A stretch of DNA of 14,273 nucleotides from an uncultured bacterium (GTDB lineage Bacteria > Bacteroidota > Bacteroidia > Bacteroidales > Bacteroidaceae): contig CALZMB010000027.1 in assembly GCA_945788485.1 (NCBI GenBank), positions 1 to 14,273 on the forward strand. The letters are read 5' to 3'. The translations under genes were made by a program, and so were the position numbers. Position 1 is the first letter of the stretch, and every line of letters starts with the position of its first letter. The notes under the pieces are model-generated. The model was not told the DNA's origin. It saw only the letters and a program-made list of their open reading frames with translations, and made no database searches. This document shows positions 1 through 6,248 of the stretch, one piece after another.

Positions 1-274
1 GACAAGTGTTGTGGCCGCCTTGAAAGGCAGCACGTCGATGGCGCTCGGAAATGTCATAGGCTCATGCCTGTTCAACATACTCATGATTCTCGGTGTCACG
101 GCTGTCGTCACACCGCTGTCGCCACAAGGCATCACAACAACAGACCTCGCCTGCCTGTTTGCAGGAGCACTGCTGTTGTGGTTCTTCTCATTCACGAAGA
201 GCACTATGGAGCGATGGGAGGGATGTGTCCTGACTGCATCCTTCGGCGTGTATATGTATCTCCTGCTCGCATAA
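1..274 (+). CDS. Na+/Ca2+ exchanger-family antiporter, C-terminal fragment
   Basis: This is the 3' end of a gene that begins left of the window. The frame is open from base 2 and ends at TAA 272-274, giving about 90 residues. The visible part starts with TSVVAALKG and continues with MALGNVIGSCLFNI, which matches the second alpha-repeat of the CaCA cation/Ca2+ exchanger superfamily (family form roughly ATS..A...G, then ALGN..GSN.FN). Two or three hydrophobic segments follow, and the protein ends in LLLA. Members exchange Ca2+ for Na+ (sometimes with K+) across the inner membrane through two inverted alpha-repeats. Here the residue after GS is Cys rather than the more frequent Asn, while the downstream Asn of the motif is kept. 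The ion-binding acidic residues of the first repeat, and the GTSLPE part of the second, lie outside the window, so the ion specificity cannot be judged. GTG at base 11 is internal, not a start. Confidence 0.85.
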   Translation, partial: TSVVAALKGSTSMALGNVIGSCLFNILMILGVTAVVTPLSPQGITTTDLACLFAGALLLWFFSFTKSTMERWEGCVLTASFGVYMYLLLA

Positions 275-301
275 TGAAAGACACAGACTGACAGGGAAGA
301 A

Positions 302-339
302 GGACAAGTGTAGGGAAATTCCCGGACAAGTTAGGGAAA
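302..339 (+). repeat. Two-copy direct repeat upstream of promoter, possible activator site
   Basis: GGACAAGTGTAGGGAAA at 302-318 recurs as GGACAAGTTAGGGAAA at 324-339, with one base missing in the second copy. The copies are 22 bp apart, about two helical turns. The second copy ends about 4 bp before the proposed -33 element of the 420-1589 gene. The first copy also forms half of the palindrome GGGAAATTCCC (313-323). This geometry is typical of a dimeric activator site. No regulator can be named from the sequence, although the CAAGTTAGG core loosely resembles LytTR half-sites. Confidence 0.45.
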
Positions 340-343
340 AACC

Positions 344-375
344 TTTTCGTGGCAAATGAAAAAGCTGTAACTTTG
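344..375 (+). promoter_or_regulatory. Bacteroidetes-type promoter for the 420-1589 gene
   Basis: TAACTTTG at 368-375 fits the Bacteroidetes -7 consensus TAnnTTTG exactly. A T-rich TTTTC at 344-348 lies about 19 bp upstream, where the -33 element is expected, but it is only a partial match to TTTG. Transcription would start near 382 and give a leader of about 38 nt. That leader is A/C-rich and holds an AAAGG at 406-410, 9 nt before the ATG at 420. Confidence 0.65.
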
Positions 376-419
376 CCCTCAGAAAAAACAATAACAACAA
401 CAAATAAAGGTTTACCACT

Positions 420-1589
420 ATGAAGAAGGTTTTATTCACACTCGTTCTGATGCTCACCGCATTCTCTGCAAAGGCAATGTCTTATCAGCAGGCAAGAGAC
501 CAGGCTCTCTTCCTCACCGACAAGATGGCGTACGAACTCGACCTCACGGAAGAGCAGTATGAGGCGGCTTTTGAAGTGAACCTCGACTATCTCATGAGCG
601 TCAACACTGTCGATGATGTATATTCGGTATATTGGAAACGCCGTAACCTCGACCTGTCTTACATACTCTTTGACTGGCAGTACCGCACTTTCTGCGGACT
701 GGAATACTTCTATCGTCCGCTCTATTGGGGCGACGGCTTCTGGCATTTCCGCATCTATGCTTACTACCCTCACCGCCATTACTACTACTATGGCTATCCA
801 GGATGCTACTATTCCTACCGCGGCGCTCACTCCTGGCACGCAAACGGAGGACGGTCTTACTATCACGGACATCATTTCACAACACACGACTATGGCATGA
901 GAGGCGGATGGGACCGTGGAGGCTACCGCAACATGAACCAAGGCTGGCGCCGTAACGACGGAGGCAACAGAGGCTATGACCCGCACTCGCCTGCGCACAA
1001 CAACAACAGGCCAGGCAACGGCAGGCCAGGCAACGGCAGTCATGGCAACAGCAGGCCAGGCAACGGCAGTCATAGCAATATCGGAGGCTCCGGGTCGTCA
1101 TCACATGGCAGCGTAGGCGGCAGCCGTACCAATGGCGGCAATCAACGTCTCGGACACTCTACAGTGACAAGCGACCGCAATGACCGCAACAACCGTTACG
1201 GGTCAGCCTCCAGCTCTGGCAGCGGATACGGCAACAGACGGCAGGACGGCAGCTCGTCTTTCTCAAACGGTGACACTCCGAGAAGCAGCACACGCGAGAC
1301 AGCACGCGGACACCGCACAGACGGCGGGACAAGCTACACCCCAAGCCGGTCTTTCTCCGGCAGCAACGCTTCCTCATCCTACAGGAACTCATCAAACGGA
1401 CGAGGCTATAACTCAGGCCGCTCAGTAGGCAGTTCATCTTCAAGCCGTTCATCATACAGCGGCGGTTCATCCTCAAGCCGTTCATCATATAGCGGCGGTT
1501 CATCCTCAAGCCGTTCCGTAGGACACTCATCCGGTAGCTCAAGCCACTCAGGTGGCGGCGGCGGACACTTTGGCGGCGGACGCAGATAA
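420..1589 (+). CDS. Secreted Ser/Gly/His-rich low-complexity protein of unknown function
   Basis: The function is not recognised, though proteins of this layout are known as hypotheticals in Bacteroidales. The 389-aa product starts with a signal peptide (residues 1-19, KK then a hydrophobic stretch, ending SAKA), so it should be exported. Residues 20-85 form the only ordered-looking part, probably helical. They contain LTEEQ at 42-46, the spacing of the LTxxQ motif of Spy/CpxP periplasmic proteins, but homology is not shown. Residues 87-150 are rich in Tyr, Trp and His. From 155 on the chain is Gly/Asn/Ser/Arg-rich, with RPGNG repeats near 197-217 and two SSSSRSSYSGG-type repeats near 338-360, ending in a Gly-rich tail with GGGRR. 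The tail is probably disordered and might bind a surface, polymer or metal. ATG 420 is chosen because it starts the signal peptide and follows AAAGG and a promoter. The symporter gene starts 16 bp downstream and is probably co-transcribed. Confidence 0.85.
   Translation: MKKVLFTLVLMLTAFSAKAMSYQQARDQALFLTDKMAYELDLTEEQYEAAFEVNLDYLMSVNTVDDVYSVYWKRRNLDLSYILFDWQYRTFCGLEYFYRPLYWGDGFWHFRIYAYYPHRHYYYYGYPGCYYSYRGAHSWHANGGRSYYHGHHFTTHDYGMRGGWDRGGYRNMNQGWRRNDGGNRGYDPHSPAHNNNRPGNGRPGNGSHGNSRPGNGSHSNIGGSGSSSHGSVGGSRTNGGNQRLGHSTVTSDRNDRNNRYGSASSSGSGYGNRRQDGSSSFSNGDTPRSSTRETARGHRTDGGTSYTPSRSFSGSNASSSYRNSSNGRGYNSGRSVGSSSSSRSSYSGGSSSSRSSYSGGSSSSRSVGHSSGSSSHSGGGGGHFGGGRR
1008..1082 (+). repeat. 15-bp coding repeats (RPGNG/SHGNS units)
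   Basis: AGGCCAGGCAACGGC occurs at 1008, 1023 and 1053. Related 15-base units starting AGTCATGGCAAC (1038) and AGTCATAGCAAT (1068) lie between and after them. The 15-bp period keeps the reading frame and encodes the RPGNG/SHGNS part of the secreted protein. Confidence 0.75.
1433..1517 (+). repeat. 33-bp tandem coding repeat, 2.6 copies
   Basis: Two full 33-bp units (1433-1465 and 1466-1498) differ at two bases, and a third partial copy runs from 1499 to about 1517. The period is a multiple of three and encodes an 11-residue Ser/Arg/Tyr/Gly unit. The near identity suggests recent duplication. Confidence 0.85.
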
Positions 1590-1605
1590 ACGTTTTCACG
1601 TTCCG

Positions 1606-3081
1606 ATGTTAAGGAACGGTAATTACATAACGAAAAACTTGGAGACAATCTTTCTTCTCATAATTCTGACATACATGGCATTGTTGCTTGTCGTAGGCAG
1701 ACTGACTGCTACATCGACAAGCAACGATGCTTTTTTCATAGGCGAGCGAAAGTCGCCATGGTATATGGTGGCGTTCGGCATGATAGGCGCAAGCATATCG
1801 GGCGTGACATTCATCTCCGTACCCGGAATGGTGCTGACGCAGGACATGACATACCTGCAGATGTGCATAGGCTTCATCTTCGGGTATGCCGTAGTGGCGT
1901 TTGTCCTTCTTCCGGTCTATTATCGGCAACGCCTCACAACCATCTATTCGCTTCTCGGCACACGGATGGGGCAGCGCAGCCATAAGACTGCCACTTTCTT
2001 TTTCCTCCTTTCTAAGATGACAGGCGCGGCGGTGCGCTTCTTCCTGATATGTATGCTCTTGCAGCAATATTTCCTCCGCGACTACGGCATACCGTTCCCC
2101 ATCACAGTCATCGCACTTGTGCTTATGATATGGTTATATACGCGCCGCAGCGGTATAAGGACAATAGTGTGGACTGACGTCCTGCAGACTTTCTGCATCT
2201 TCCTGGCGTTGATTCTTATCATCTGTGCTGTCATCTCGCAGCTCGGCATGTCGCCGGGAGAAGCCGTCGCTGCTGTGACAGAGAGCAGTTATAGCCGTGT
2301 ATTTGTCTTTGACGACTTCTCTTCGACGCAGAATTTCTGGAAACAGTTTCTTTCCGGCATCTTCATCGTCATAGTGATGACTGGTCTCGACCAGGACATG
2401 ATGCAGAAGAATCTCACCTGCTCTTCACTTCACGATGCTCAGAAAGACGTGTGCAGCTACAGCTTCGCCTTCGTCCCGGCAAATCTTCTCTTCCTCACGC
2501 TCGGCGTCTTGCTCGTCTTGCTCTCTACCAAAAACGGCGTCCCCCTGCCCGAGAAAGGTGACGACCTCCTGCCCATGTATGCCGCTACAGGCGAGTTGGG
2601 TTCAGCCGTGGCGGCGTTGTTCATCCTCGGCATGGTGGCGTCGTCGTTCTCAAGTGCCGACTCTGCCTTGGCTGCCCTCACCACTTGTGTCTGTGTCGAT
2701 CTTTTAGGCAATGCAGATGACAAAAGGGTGAGAAGCATGACACATGTCGCAGTGACGGCTCTGTTCATCATCATGGTCGTGATGTTGTGGTATGTTCAAT
2801 CGCCGAGTGCAATAACTCTCATCTACACCCTATGCGGATATACCTACGGACCCCTGCTCGGACTCTTCGCCTTCGCGCTCTTCACACACCGCGCCGTACG
2901 CGACAGTGCCGTCCCCTGCATCTGCATTCTCTCTCCTCTCGTATGTCTCGCCGTCGAAACCATGTCGCAGCAAATCTGCGGCTACAAGTTCGGATACGAA
3001 CTGCTGATGCTGAACGGCGCAATGACCTTTGCCGGATGCTTGATATTGTCAAATAAGAAAAAGAAAACGAATAAAACATAA
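1606..3081 (+). CDS. Sodium:solute symporter (SSS family), substrate unknown
   Basis: The 491-aa integral membrane protein belongs to the SSS family (TC 2.A.21), which couples Na+ influx to uptake of sugars, amino acids, sialic acid or similar solutes. It has many hydrophobic segments, about 13 by eye. Family landmarks are the first helix near 12-32, SNDAFFIGERKSPWYMVAFG (40-59), GASISGVTFISVPGM (61-75), TGLDQDMMQKNL (259-270) and SSFSSADSALAALTT (346-360). The last corresponds to the helix that supplies Ser residues to the Na2 sodium site in characterised members. The short C-terminal tail is Lys-rich (KKKKTNK). ATG 1606 is preferred to the in-frame GTG at 1552, because the GTG start would overlap the previous gene and put Ala/Asp-rich residues before the first helix. 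No strong Shine-Dalgarno is seen. With only 16 bp to the upstream stop, it probably shares that gene's transcript. Substrate cannot be inferred from context. Confidence 0.9.
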   Translation: MLRNGNYITKNLETIFLLIILTYMALLLVVGRLTATSTSNDAFFIGERKSPWYMVAFGMIGASISGVTFISVPGMVLTQDMTYLQMCIGFIFGYAVVAFVLLPVYYRQRLTTIYSLLGTRMGQRSHKTATFFFLLSKMTGAAVRFFLICMLLQQYFLRDYGIPFPITVIALVLMIWLYTRRSGIRTIVWTDVLQTFCIFLALILIICAVISQLGMSPGEAVAAVTESSYSRVFVFDDFSSTQNFWKQFLSGIFIVIVMTGLDQDMMQKNLTCSSLHDAQKDVCSYSFAFVPANLLFLTLGVLLVLLSTKNGVPLPEKGDDLLPMYAATGELGSAVAALFILGMVASSFSSADSALAALTTCVCVDLLGNADDKRVRSMTHVAVTALFIIMVVMLWYVQSPSAITLIYTLCGYTYGPLLGLFAFALFTHRAVRDSAVPCICILSPLVCLAVETMSQQICGYKFGYELLMLNGAMTFAGCLILSNKKKKTNKT

Positions 3082-3097
3082 TCGGCAGCCCAAAAAT

Positions 3098-3128
3098 TTT
3101 GTCATTTCCTTTTTTGTTTGTATCTTTG
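3098..3128 (+). promoter_or_regulatory. Consensus Bacteroidetes promoter for trxB-trmD-pepT
   Basis: TTTG at 3098-3101, a 19-bp spacer, then TATCTTTG at 3121-3128 match the -33 and -7 consensus elements of the Bacteroidetes primary sigma factor. The predicted start near 3135 gives a leader of about 78 nt before the trxB ATG. The -33 lies inside the palindrome CAAAAATTTTG (3091-3101), just after the symporter stop. No separate terminator for the symporter is visible. Confidence 0.8.
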
Positions 3129-3212
3129 CAAGCGTTTCAGAGAATCATGCGTCCCGCCTGATTTGAACCGACACCTGAATAATCACTGAACACACTAATA
3201 TATAAATTTGAA

Positions 3213-4142
3213 ATGGAACACGTAAAATGTTTGATAGTAGGTTCTGGACCTGCTGGCTACACTGCCGCGATATATGCCGGCAGGGCAAATCTCAATCCTG
3301 TAGAATATGCCGGAATACAGCCCGGAGGACAACTCACACAGACTACAGAGGTGGAGAACTTCCCAGGTTATCCCAATGGCGTTGACGGCAATCAGATGAT
3401 GCTTGACCTCCGCGAACAGGCAGAGCGCTTTGGTGTTGATATACGAGATGGAGAGATAGTGAAGGCTGACCTCTCGAAACGTCCATTCCTGCTCACTGCC
3501 GACGATGGCAAGACGATAGAGGCTGACACGCTGATTATTGCTACTGGTGCATCGGCAAAATATCTCGGACTGTCTGACGAGAAGAAATATGCAGGGCAGG
3601 GAGTCTCGGCATGTGCTACATGCGACGGGTTCTTCTACCGCAAGAAGACAGTGGCTGTCGTAGGAGGCGGAGACACAGCGTGTGAAGAGGCTTCGTATCT
3701 TGCAGGACTGGCAAAACACGTTTATCTCATCGTACGCAAACCGTTCCTCAGAGCTTCTGAAGTGATGCAGAAACGTGTCCTTGAAAATGAGAAAATCACA
3801 GTCCTCTTTGAACATAATGCTACCGGCCTTTACGGCGAGAACGGTGTAGAAGGCGTCCATCTCGTCAAACGCAAAGGCGAAGCTGACGAGGAGAAATACG
3901 ATATGCCAATCGACGGCTTCTTCCTCGCCATCGGTCATAAGCCGAACTCTGATGTCTTCCGCCCGTATGTAGAATGTGATGAGGTGGGATATATCAAGAC
4001 TGTCGGCGCTACACCGAAGACAAACATTCCTGGCGTCTTCGCAGCAGGAGATGTTGCTGACCCGATTTACAGACAAGCAATATGTGCCGCGGCTTCGGGA
4101 TGTAAGGCGGCGATAGAGGCTGAACGCTTCCTGAAAGAATAA
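3213..4142 (+). CDS. trxB: Thioredoxin reductase (NADPH, FAD)
   Basis: The 309-aa protein has the usual length and layout of low-molecular-weight thioredoxin reductase, a cytoplasmic flavoenzyme that passes electrons from NADPH to thioredoxin. Visible landmarks are the FAD-binding GSGPAGYTAAIYAGRA (10-24), GGQLTQTTEVENFPG (38-52), the redox-active CATC pair (Cys134 and Cys137), the NADPH-binding GGGDTACEEA (151-160) with VRKPFLRAS after it, and the second FAD motif GVFAAGDVAD (274-283). All key residues are present. ATG 3213 is the only sensible start, as the FAD motif begins nine residues later. It is first in a unit with trmD (51-bp gap) and pepT, driven by the promoter at 3098-3128. Confidence 0.97.
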   Translation: MEHVKCLIVGSGPAGYTAAIYAGRANLNPVEYAGIQPGGQLTQTTEVENFPGYPNGVDGNQMMLDLREQAERFGVDIRDGEIVKADLSKRPFLLTADDGKTIEADTLIIATGASAKYLGLSDEKKYAGQGVSACATCDGFFYRKKTVAVVGGGDTACEEASYLAGLAKHVYLIVRKPFLRASEVMQKRVLENEKITVLFEHNATGLYGENGVEGVHLVKRKGEADEEKYDMPIDGFFLAIGHKPNSDVFRPYVECDEVGYIKTVGATPKTNIPGVFAAGDVADPIYRQAICAAASGCKAAIEAERFLKE

Positions 4143-4150
4143 TATTTCAA

Positions 4151-4188
4151 TATAGTTGTCAACTAAAAGAAACAACTCGTCAACTATA
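4151..4188 (+). promoter_or_regulatory. Inverted repeat just before the trmD start
   Basis: TATAGTTG (4151-4158) and CAACTATA (4181-4188) form a perfect 8-bp inverted repeat. A nested alternative pairs AGTTGT (4154-4159) with ACAACT (4172-4177). GTCAACTA also occurs as a direct repeat (4158-4165 and 4179-4186). The right arm ends 6 nt before the trmD ATG. As RNA this hairpin would sit over the ribosome entry site, so it may tune trmD translation. It could also be a protein site or an intergenic repeat family member. Confidence 0.45.
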
Positions 4189-4193
4189 ATACA

Positions 4194-4895
4194 ATGCGCA
4201 TAGATATCATCACAGTCCTCCCGCAGATGGTTCAGCCGTTCATCGGCGAGAGCATACTGGCACGAGCACAGAAGAACGGGCTTGTGGATATTCACATCCA
4301 CAACCTGCGTGACTATACCACCGACAAGTGGAGACGTGTGGACGACTACCCCTACGGCGGATTCCCCGGAATGGTGATGCAGATAGAACCTATCGACCGC
4401 TGCATCTCCGCCCTTAAGGCAGAGCGTGAATACGATGAAGTCATCTTTACCTCTCCTGACGGCGAGCAGTTCACCCAACACACCGCTAACACACTCTCTA
4501 TGCTCCGCAATATCATCATTCTGTGCGGACACTACAAAGGTGTTGACCATCGTGTGCGCGAACATCTCATCACCCGTGAGATTTCCGTCGGCGACTATGT
4601 GCTGACAGGTGGAGAGCTCCCTGCCGCCATCATCACCGATGCCATTGTACGCCTCATTCCTGGCGCGATAGGCGACGAGCAGTCGGCATTCTCCGACTGC
4701 TTCCAGGATGACATCCTCTCGGCTCCGGTCTATTCCCGCCCGGCAGAGTACAAAGGATGGCGAGTGCCGGACATTCTCCTCTCCGGACATGAGGCTAAGA
4801 TAAAAGAATGGGAGATGGAACAGGCCATGCAACGCACCAAGTTGCTGCGTCCAGACCTGTTACAACGCAAATCCTCCAATCCGAAAAACCACTGA
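4194..4895 (+). CDS. trmD: tRNA (guanine-N1-)-methyltransferase, m1G37
   Basis: The 233-aa protein is a SPOUT-class methyltransferase that uses S-adenosylmethionine to make m1G at position 37 of tRNAs reading CNN codons, which prevents +1 frameshifting. Landmarks are the N-terminal MRIDIITVLPQM, YPYGGFPGMVMQ (52-63), SPDGEQF (87-93), GHYKGVDHRVREH (112-124) and the trefoil-knot signature ISVGDYVLTGGELPA (130-144). DEQSAFSDCF (161-170) holds the likely catalytic Asp (Asp168 by alignment from memory). RPAEYKGW (182-189) and LLSGHEAKIKEW (195-206) are typical of the family, and RPDLLQ lies near the end. It follows trxB and is 2 bp from pepT, rather than in the rpsP-rimM-trmD-rplS cluster of many bacteria. 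The inverted repeat before its start may regulate it. Confidence 0.97.
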   Translation: MRIDIITVLPQMVQPFIGESILARAQKNGLVDIHIHNLRDYTTDKWRRVDDYPYGGFPGMVMQIEPIDRCISALKAEREYDEVIFTSPDGEQFTQHTANTLSMLRNIIILCGHYKGVDHRVREHLITREISVGDYVLTGGELPAAIITDAIVRLIPGAIGDEQSAFSDCFQDDILSAPVYSRPAEYKGWRVPDILLSGHEAKIKEWEMEQAMQRTKLLRPDLLQRKSSNPKNH

Positions 4896-4897
4896 TT

Positions 4898-6124
4898 ATG
4901 GACCTCATAACACGATTCATCAACTATACGAAATTCGACACTCAGTCAGCGGAAGAATCCTCCACTGTCCCGAGTACTTTAGAGAAACAGCTGACATTCG
5001 CTGCATACCTCAAGTCAGAACTGGAGCATGAAGGTCTCGAAGATGTTGAGATGGATGAGAAAGGATATATTTATGCCACTCTGCCCTCGAATCTGAAGAC
5101 CAATGCGCCTGTCATAGGCTTCATTGCGCACTACGACACGTCGCCCGACTGCTCTGGAGCCGGTGTCAAGCCACGCATCGTGGAGAAATATGACGGCGGT
5201 GACATAACGCTCTCTGAAGGCATCGTCTCGTCGCCGGAGAAATTCCCCGAGCTCCTTGCCCATGTTGGAGAAGACCTCATCGTCACCGACGGGCACACTC
5301 TTCTCGGAGCCGACGACAAGGCTGGCATCGCCGAGATAGTGCAGGCGATGGTATGGCTTAAACAGCATCCCGAAGTGAAGCACGGAAAAGTGCGCATCGC
5401 TTTCAATCCTGACGAGGAGATAGGTATGGGGGCGCATCATTTCGATGTGGAAAAGTTTGCATGCCAATGGGCTTACACCATTGACGGCGGAGACCTCGGC
5501 GAACTGGAATACGAGAATTTCAATGCCGCCGTAGCAAAGGTCAGCCTTAAAGGTGTCAGCGTACACCCGGGCTATGCGAAGGGCAAGATGATCAATGCCT
5601 GTGTCGTGGCAATGGACTTCGCGTCGATGCTGCCTGCTGACGAACGTCCTGAGACGACAGAAGGCTACCAAGGCTTTTTCCATCTTGTAGGGATGGAGGG
5701 CGGAGTGGAGCAAGCGCGTCTTACATATATCATACGCGACCACGACCGGTCATGCTTCGAGAACCGCAAACGTGTAATGGAGAGGATAGCCACCGAACTA
5801 AACGTACGATACGGCGAAGGAACGGTGACGCTCAACATCTCTGACCAATACTACAACATGAAAGAGAAGATCGACCCTCAGATGCATGTCATCGACATCG
5901 TGCTGAAGGCTATGCAAGAACTCGGAGTTCCGCCTCGCGTAGAACCTATCCGTGGCGGGACGGACGGTGCGCAACTCTCTTTCAAAGGTTTGCCTTGCCC
6001 GAACATCTTTGCCGGAGGCGTCAATTTTCATGGTCCGTATGAGTTTGTCTCGTGTCAGGTAATGGAGAAAGCCATGCAGACCATCATTAAGATTTGTGAG
6101 ATAACAGCCGGCTATAACGACTGA
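4898..6124 (+). CDS. pepT: Peptidase T (tripeptide aminopeptidase, M20 zinc family)
   Basis: The 408-aa cytoplasmic aminopeptidase removes the N-terminal residue from tripeptides using two zinc ions. Its length equals that of well-studied PepT enzymes. Residues match the known Salmonella enzyme position for position or nearly so: zinc ligands His78 (in HYDTSPD), Asp140 (in GADDKAG), Glu174, Asp196 (in YTIDGGD) and His378 (in NFHGPYE), plus the catalytic-site acids Asp80 and Glu173. ISDQYYNMKEKID (314-326) and the GGTDGAQLSFKGLPCPN stretch (353-369) are further signatures. ATG 4898 is chosen, 2 bp after the trmD TGA. An in-frame ATG at 4808 would add 30 unrelated residues inside trmD. Translation is probably coupled to trmD. 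A strong terminator follows the stop. Confidence 0.97.
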   Translation: MDLITRFINYTKFDTQSAEESSTVPSTLEKQLTFAAYLKSELEHEGLEDVEMDEKGYIYATLPSNLKTNAPVIGFIAHYDTSPDCSGAGVKPRIVEKYDGGDITLSEGIVSSPEKFPELLAHVGEDLIVTDGHTLLGADDKAGIAEIVQAMVWLKQHPEVKHGKVRIAFNPDEEIGMGAHHFDVEKFACQWAYTIDGGDLGELEYENFNAAVAKVSLKGVSVHPGYAKGKMINACVVAMDFASMLPADERPETTEGYQGFFHLVGMEGGVEQARLTYIIRDHDRSCFENRKRVMERIATELNVRYGEGTVTLNISDQYYNMKEKIDPQMHVIDIVLKAMQELGVPPRVEPIRGGTDGAQLSFKGLPCPNIFAGGVNFHGPYEFVSCQVMEKAMQTIIKICEITAGYND

Positions 6125-6152
6125 CGGTATTCTCCTCTTTCCATTTATGACT

Positions 6153-6201
6153 AAAAGATGTCCCACGACAGGTGTTGCCTGTTTGTGGGACATCTTCTTT
6201 T
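6153..6201. terminator. Bidirectional intrinsic terminator between convergent units
   Basis: A perfect 12-bp stem (AAGATGTCCCAC 6155-6166 with GTGGGACATCTT 6185-6196) is extended by an inner ACAGG/CCTGT pairing (6168-6172 with 6178-6182) around a short TGTTG loop. A T-rich CTTTT follows on the plus strand (6197-6201), and an A-run on the left (6153-6156) gives a U-tract in the minus direction. It lies between the stops of pepT (6124) and the Cys-repeat gene (6249), so it can end both transcripts. Confidence 0.9.
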
Positions 6202-6248
6202 GTATGTTTCAGCCTGTCAGCTGATTTTTTTTGTCTCTCGGACTGTTG

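Noticed and set aside
1552..1605. Upstream GTG start for the symporter
   Set aside because: It would overlap the preceding gene and add an Ala/Asp-rich stretch encoded by the Gly-repeat DNA. ATG 1606 gives the expected N-terminus.
3151..3174. Minus-strand GGTTCAAATC followed by AGGCGGGACGC, resembling the T-arm and acceptor of a tRNA
   Set aside because: The T-stem does not pair fully and no matching 5' acceptor half or anticodon arm is present nearby. It is most likely chance in the trxB leader.
3195..4832. Long minus-strand open frame (545 codons) antisense to trxB and trmD
   Set aside because: It covers two certain genes, has a Cys/Arg/Val-rich composition typical of a reverse-complement shadow, and shows no recognisable domain.
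4808..4897. Upstream ATG start for pepT inside trmD
   Set aside because: The added 30 residues have no family match, and ATG 4898 gives exact PepT numbering of the zinc ligands.
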